From positions 1 to 7,143 of the forward strand of contig JAIOSD010000003.1 of the NCBI GenBank assembly GCA_021107835.1: 7,143 nucleotides of DNA, read 5' to 3'. Source of the stretch: an archaeon (GTDB taxonomy: Archaea > Nanobdellota > Nanobdellia > SCGC-AAA011-G17 > PNOQ01). The position numbers were made by a program, and so were the translations under genes. The notes below the pieces were generated by a model that saw only the letters and a list, made by a program, of their open reading frames with translations, was not told the origin of the DNA and made no database searches. This document shows, piece by piece, positions 5,211 through 7,143 of the stretch; within the stretch, counting starts at the first letter, position 1; the number at the start of each line of letters is the position of its first letter.

Positions 5211-5354
5211 ATGAAACAAAAATTAAGTATATCTGTTGAAGAAGAAACTGTCAAGTTGATAGAAGAACTTATTAAAGAGGGTAGATTTCGGAATAAATCT
5301 CATATTATTGAATATAGTGTAAATAGATTTTTAAAAGGAGAAGAAAATGGTTGA
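5211..5354 (+). CDS. Ribbon-helix-helix (CopG/ParD-like) DNA-binding protein
   Basis: This 47-residue protein has the compact RHH layout. An N-terminal beta strand (KLSISV, residues 4-9) would pair with a second subunit and enter the DNA major groove. Helix A follows (EEETVKLIEELIKEG), then the turn RFRNKS (25-30) with its helix-capping Ser, and helix B (HIIEYSVNRFL). It is at the short end of the family and is complete: a promoter lies upstream, the ATG is well placed, and the TGA falls after helix B. It acts as a dimer in the cytoplasm, most likely as repressor of its own operon through the inverted repeat at 5182-5196. Its last 8 bases overlap the start of the ATPase gene, so the two are translationally coupled. 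RHH proteins are also common antitoxins, but the partner here is a large ATPase rather than a small toxin, which makes a classic toxin-antitoxin pair unlikely. Confidence 0.88.
   Translation: MKQKLSISVEEETVKLIEELIKEGRFRNKSHIIEYSVNRFLKGEENG
5337..5340 (+). promoter_or_regulatory. Shine-Dalgarno-like site for the ATPase gene
   Basis: GGAG lies six bases before ATG 5347, inside the 3' end of the RHH gene. It supports ATG 5347 over the in-frame ATG at 5356 and contrasts with the promoter-proximal genes, which have no such motif. Confidence 0.6.
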
Positions 5355-6756
5355 AATGAATTATGAAGATTTAAAATTGGGAGAAAAAGCTAAAGAAGCC
5401 TTTTTAGGTGGAGAGTCTCCCGAATATATAACTAAAAATTGTCCTGTTTATCTTAATACAAGACCTGTATTTAATGGTTTGAATGTAACTGATTTGGCTA
5501 TAGCTGGAGTACTAGCAGGAATTCCTGTTTTACTTGGAGGTGCTCCTGGAACAGGAAAATCTCAATTAGGCTTTGATATTTCTAGAAGTATTTTTGGTGG
5601 TGCAAAAAAATCTGGTGGCGATTCAGTTATCATTCCTGTTGGGCCTGAAACTGATATTCTTGATCCATCCCAAAAAATTTATAGAGAATTTAATATTGAA
5701 GAAGGAAAAGTTGTTCTATCTGAGAATGTAAATGCATCTTTTCATCTGATAGATGAGATTAATAGAACTCATACAATTAATCAAAACCAATTTTATTCTC
5801 CTTTAAATGGGTATATATCCCATCAAGGCCAGGCTTTTCATATGGGGGGTAATGATTATGATTATGTGAGTTTAGTTGTAACAGCGAATCTTGGAAATGG
5901 AGAATTTTTAGGTACTTTTCCTATGGATCCTGCCTTGGAAAATAGGATTGGTGTTGTGATTGATTTTGACTACGAACACTTTAAGCCTACAAGAGAGGAT
6001 AAAATTTTAATTGATCTTTTAAGAGAGGCAAATCCTAAAATTGTGAGGGCGCCATTACGAGATTTATCTGATAAAGTAATACAAGCTTCTAAGGAGATTT
6101 CTGATATTTCAATAAATCCTGGGTTGGAGGCATTGGCTGTTATTAATTATCTTAAATTTGGATTAGAGAATTGTCCAGGTAAAAATCCTGGAGAAGAACC
6201 ATCTGAAAAAGGAAAAATATGGCCTTTGGTGTGTCAAGATTGCTCAAGGAATACAGATGGAAAATACTTATGTTCATTAGTAAAGGCACCAGTAATAAGA
6301 ACTTTACAATCTATGACTAAATATGCATCTGCTTTGCATTATTTAGCAAAGCTAAAGCACCCAGGGCAGGAAATTGATACAATTGATTTGATGTTTAAAT
6401 CTTTTGAACTTTCTGCTGCTTACCAGCACGTCCTAAATCCCGGGGTATTAAGGCAGGAATATTCAGATCAAAACCCTAATTTTATGAGGGATGTTGCACA
6501 AAGACTGAAAAAAGATTTTACAGATAATCAGGATATGATTCTAACAACGCTTGATGAAGCATTAGAAGGGAGAAAATCCACAGATTATTTTGAGCATGAT
6601 GGGGAAAAAAGTTTAGGATATGCTAAATTGAAAGAAAACGTAAAAACTAGAGTTACTAAGCTAGATCCTTTCAATGATAACAGACCAGTAGGTCTGGGAT
6701 GGGTTAATGACTTGGTTGATGCCAATTTGAAAGTTCATAAATTAAGGGAAAAATGA
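5347..6756 (+). CDS. MoxR-like AAA+ ATPase with a four-cysteine insertion
   Basis: The 469-residue protein carries a full AAA+ module of the MoxR/RavA-like clade: Walker A GAPGTGKS (65-72), Walker B HLIDEINR (133-140, D136 and E137), sensor 1 at N181 in VVTANLGN, and the FPMDPALENR segment (191-200) with R200 as probable arginine finger. A sensor-2-like helix lies at APVIRTLQSM (R318). Between the core and sensor 2 lies an insertion with C276, C296, C299 and C309, a likely zinc site not usual in MoxR proteins. The C-terminal 100 residues (from about 370) are not recognised. No signal peptide or membrane helix is present, so it is cytoplasmic. MoxR proteins form ATP-driven hexamers that remodel or activate partners, often VWA-domain proteins encoded next door. 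It lies second in a three-gene operon, overlapping the RHH gene by 8 bases and the next gene by 4. The substrate is unknown. Confidence 0.88.
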   Translation: MVEMNYEDLKLGEKAKEAFLGGESPEYITKNCPVYLNTRPVFNGLNVTDLAIAGVLAGIPVLLGGAPGTGKSQLGFDISRSIFGGAKKSGGDSVIIPVGPETDILDPSQKIYREFNIEEGKVVLSENVNASFHLIDEINRTHTINQNQFYSPLNGYISHQGQAFHMGGNDYDYVSLVVTANLGNGEFLGTFPMDPALENRIGVVIDFDYEHFKPTREDKILIDLLREANPKIVRAPLRDLSDKVIQASKEISDISINPGLEALAVINYLKFGLENCPGKNPGEEPSEKGKIWPLVCQDCSRNTDGKYLCSLVKAPVIRTLQSMTKYASALHYLAKLKHPGQEIDTIDLMFKSFELSAAYQHVLNPGVLRQEYSDQNPNFMRDVAQRLKKDFTDNQDMILTTLDEALEGRKSTDYFEHDGEKSLGYAKLKENVKTRVTKLDPFNDNRPVGLGWVNDLVDANLKVHKLREK

Positions 6757-7143
6757 AACTAATTGGGGATAAAACAAAGGGAAGTAGAATAATAGAAAAC
6801 ACTGATTTAATTAGAAGACTAAATAAAGAGTCAGAAGTAGTTAAAACTTCCAAAACTAGAAAAAAGCCAGTGATAGTAATACCTGGAAGTTCAGACTTTT
6901 CTTTAGAAGAACTAGATGATTTTTATAAAATTACAGGAATTTCTTACAGGGGGGGTATTTATCAAGTAGATGTTTCAAAAACTTTATTACCAAGTGGAAC
7001 ACAAGATGAACACTCAAAAAATAGAAGAGAAGATTCACAAGATGATTTTTATTGTCCAGACTACCCATTATTCCATGCAGTGTTCAACACACTATACCAA
7101 AATAGAGAAGGTTCATCTAAAGAGGAGATAGAAGAAGCAAGAA
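6753..7143 (+). CDS. Hypothetical protein, third gene of the RHH-ATPase operon (3' end outside the window)
   Basis: The ATG overlaps the ATPase stop in an ATGA junction, and the frame stays open for 130 codons to the window edge, so this is the start of a real, translationally coupled gene. I do not recognise the family. The N-terminal 40 residues are basic and polar (Lys/Arg-rich, KTSKTRKK at 31-38). They are followed by a hydrophobic strand VIVIPGSS, an acidic helix around LEELDDFY, a GIYQVDVSKTLLPSGT segment that looks like a folded domain, and DFYCPDYPLFHAVFNTLY near the edge. No signal peptide or membrane segment is seen. Coupling to a MoxR-like ATPase suggests it is a partner or substrate of that ATPase. 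No VWA metal-site motif (DxSxS) is visible in the part available, but the C-terminus is missing. Pro, Ser, Thr and Arg codons end in A more often than in pheS, a small difference of uncertain meaning. Confidence 0.8.
   Translation, partial: MKLIGDKTKGSRIIENTDLIRRLNKESEVVKTSKTRKKPVIVIPGSSDFSLEELDDFYKITGISYRGGIYQVDVSKTLLPSGTQDEHSKNRREDSQDDFYCPDYPLFHAVFNTLYQNREGSSKEEIEEAR

Noticed and set aside
5211..6756. RHH protein plus ATPase as a type II toxin-antitoxin pair
   Set aside because: The second gene encodes a 469-residue AAA+ ATPase, not a small RelE/VapC/MazF-like toxin, and a third coupled gene follows.

Overview
The window looks like chromosomal DNA from an archaeon, most likely a small-genome DPANN lineage of the Woesearchaeota/Pacearchaeota/Nanoarchaeota type. 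The evidence is a phenylalanyl-tRNA synthetase alpha subunit of the archaeal/eukaryotic form, a TrmB-family regulator, and archaeal BRE/TATA promoters placed about 25 or 33-35 bases before start codons. The DNA is visibly AT-rich and the genes are tightly packed. The lineage is inferred from gene style only, because no rRNA or other marker is present. I see no tRNA, rRNA, CRISPR array or insertion sequence.

Left part (1-1968): a TPR lipoprotein-like gene (+) runs head-on into a secreted RHS-family gene (-), with no base between their stop codons. The RHS protein is unusually small. It has a signal peptide, a Thr/Asn-rich stalk carrying 21 N-glycosylation sequons, a single RHS-associated core, and an unrecognised C-terminal domain of about 207 residues that lacks histidine. 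This is the general layout of a polymorphic toxin or contact protein reduced to its tip.

Middle part (1969-5069): a short divergent promoter region separates the RHS gene from a TrmB-family regulator, which is followed one base later by a 90-residue acidic protein of unknown function. Then come a small, possibly lipid-anchored exported protein and pheS, each with its own promoter. pheS is a complete housekeeping gene without an adjacent pheT in view.

Right part (5070-7143): a TATA box followed by a perfect TGGTA/TACCA inverted repeat drives a 47-residue ribbon-helix-helix protein. That gene overlaps by 8 bases a MoxR-like AAA+ ATPase carrying a four-cysteine, probably zinc-binding, insertion. 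The ATPase gene overlaps by 4 bases a further unrecognised gene that runs off the window. These three form a translationally coupled, probably self-repressed operon and are, with the RHS gene, the best candidates for a little-described system.

Six promoters can be read by eye. Three place the start codon at the expected transcription start (leaderless) and three leave a leader of about 8-10 bases. The one clear Shine-Dalgarno-like sequence lies before an operon-internal gene.
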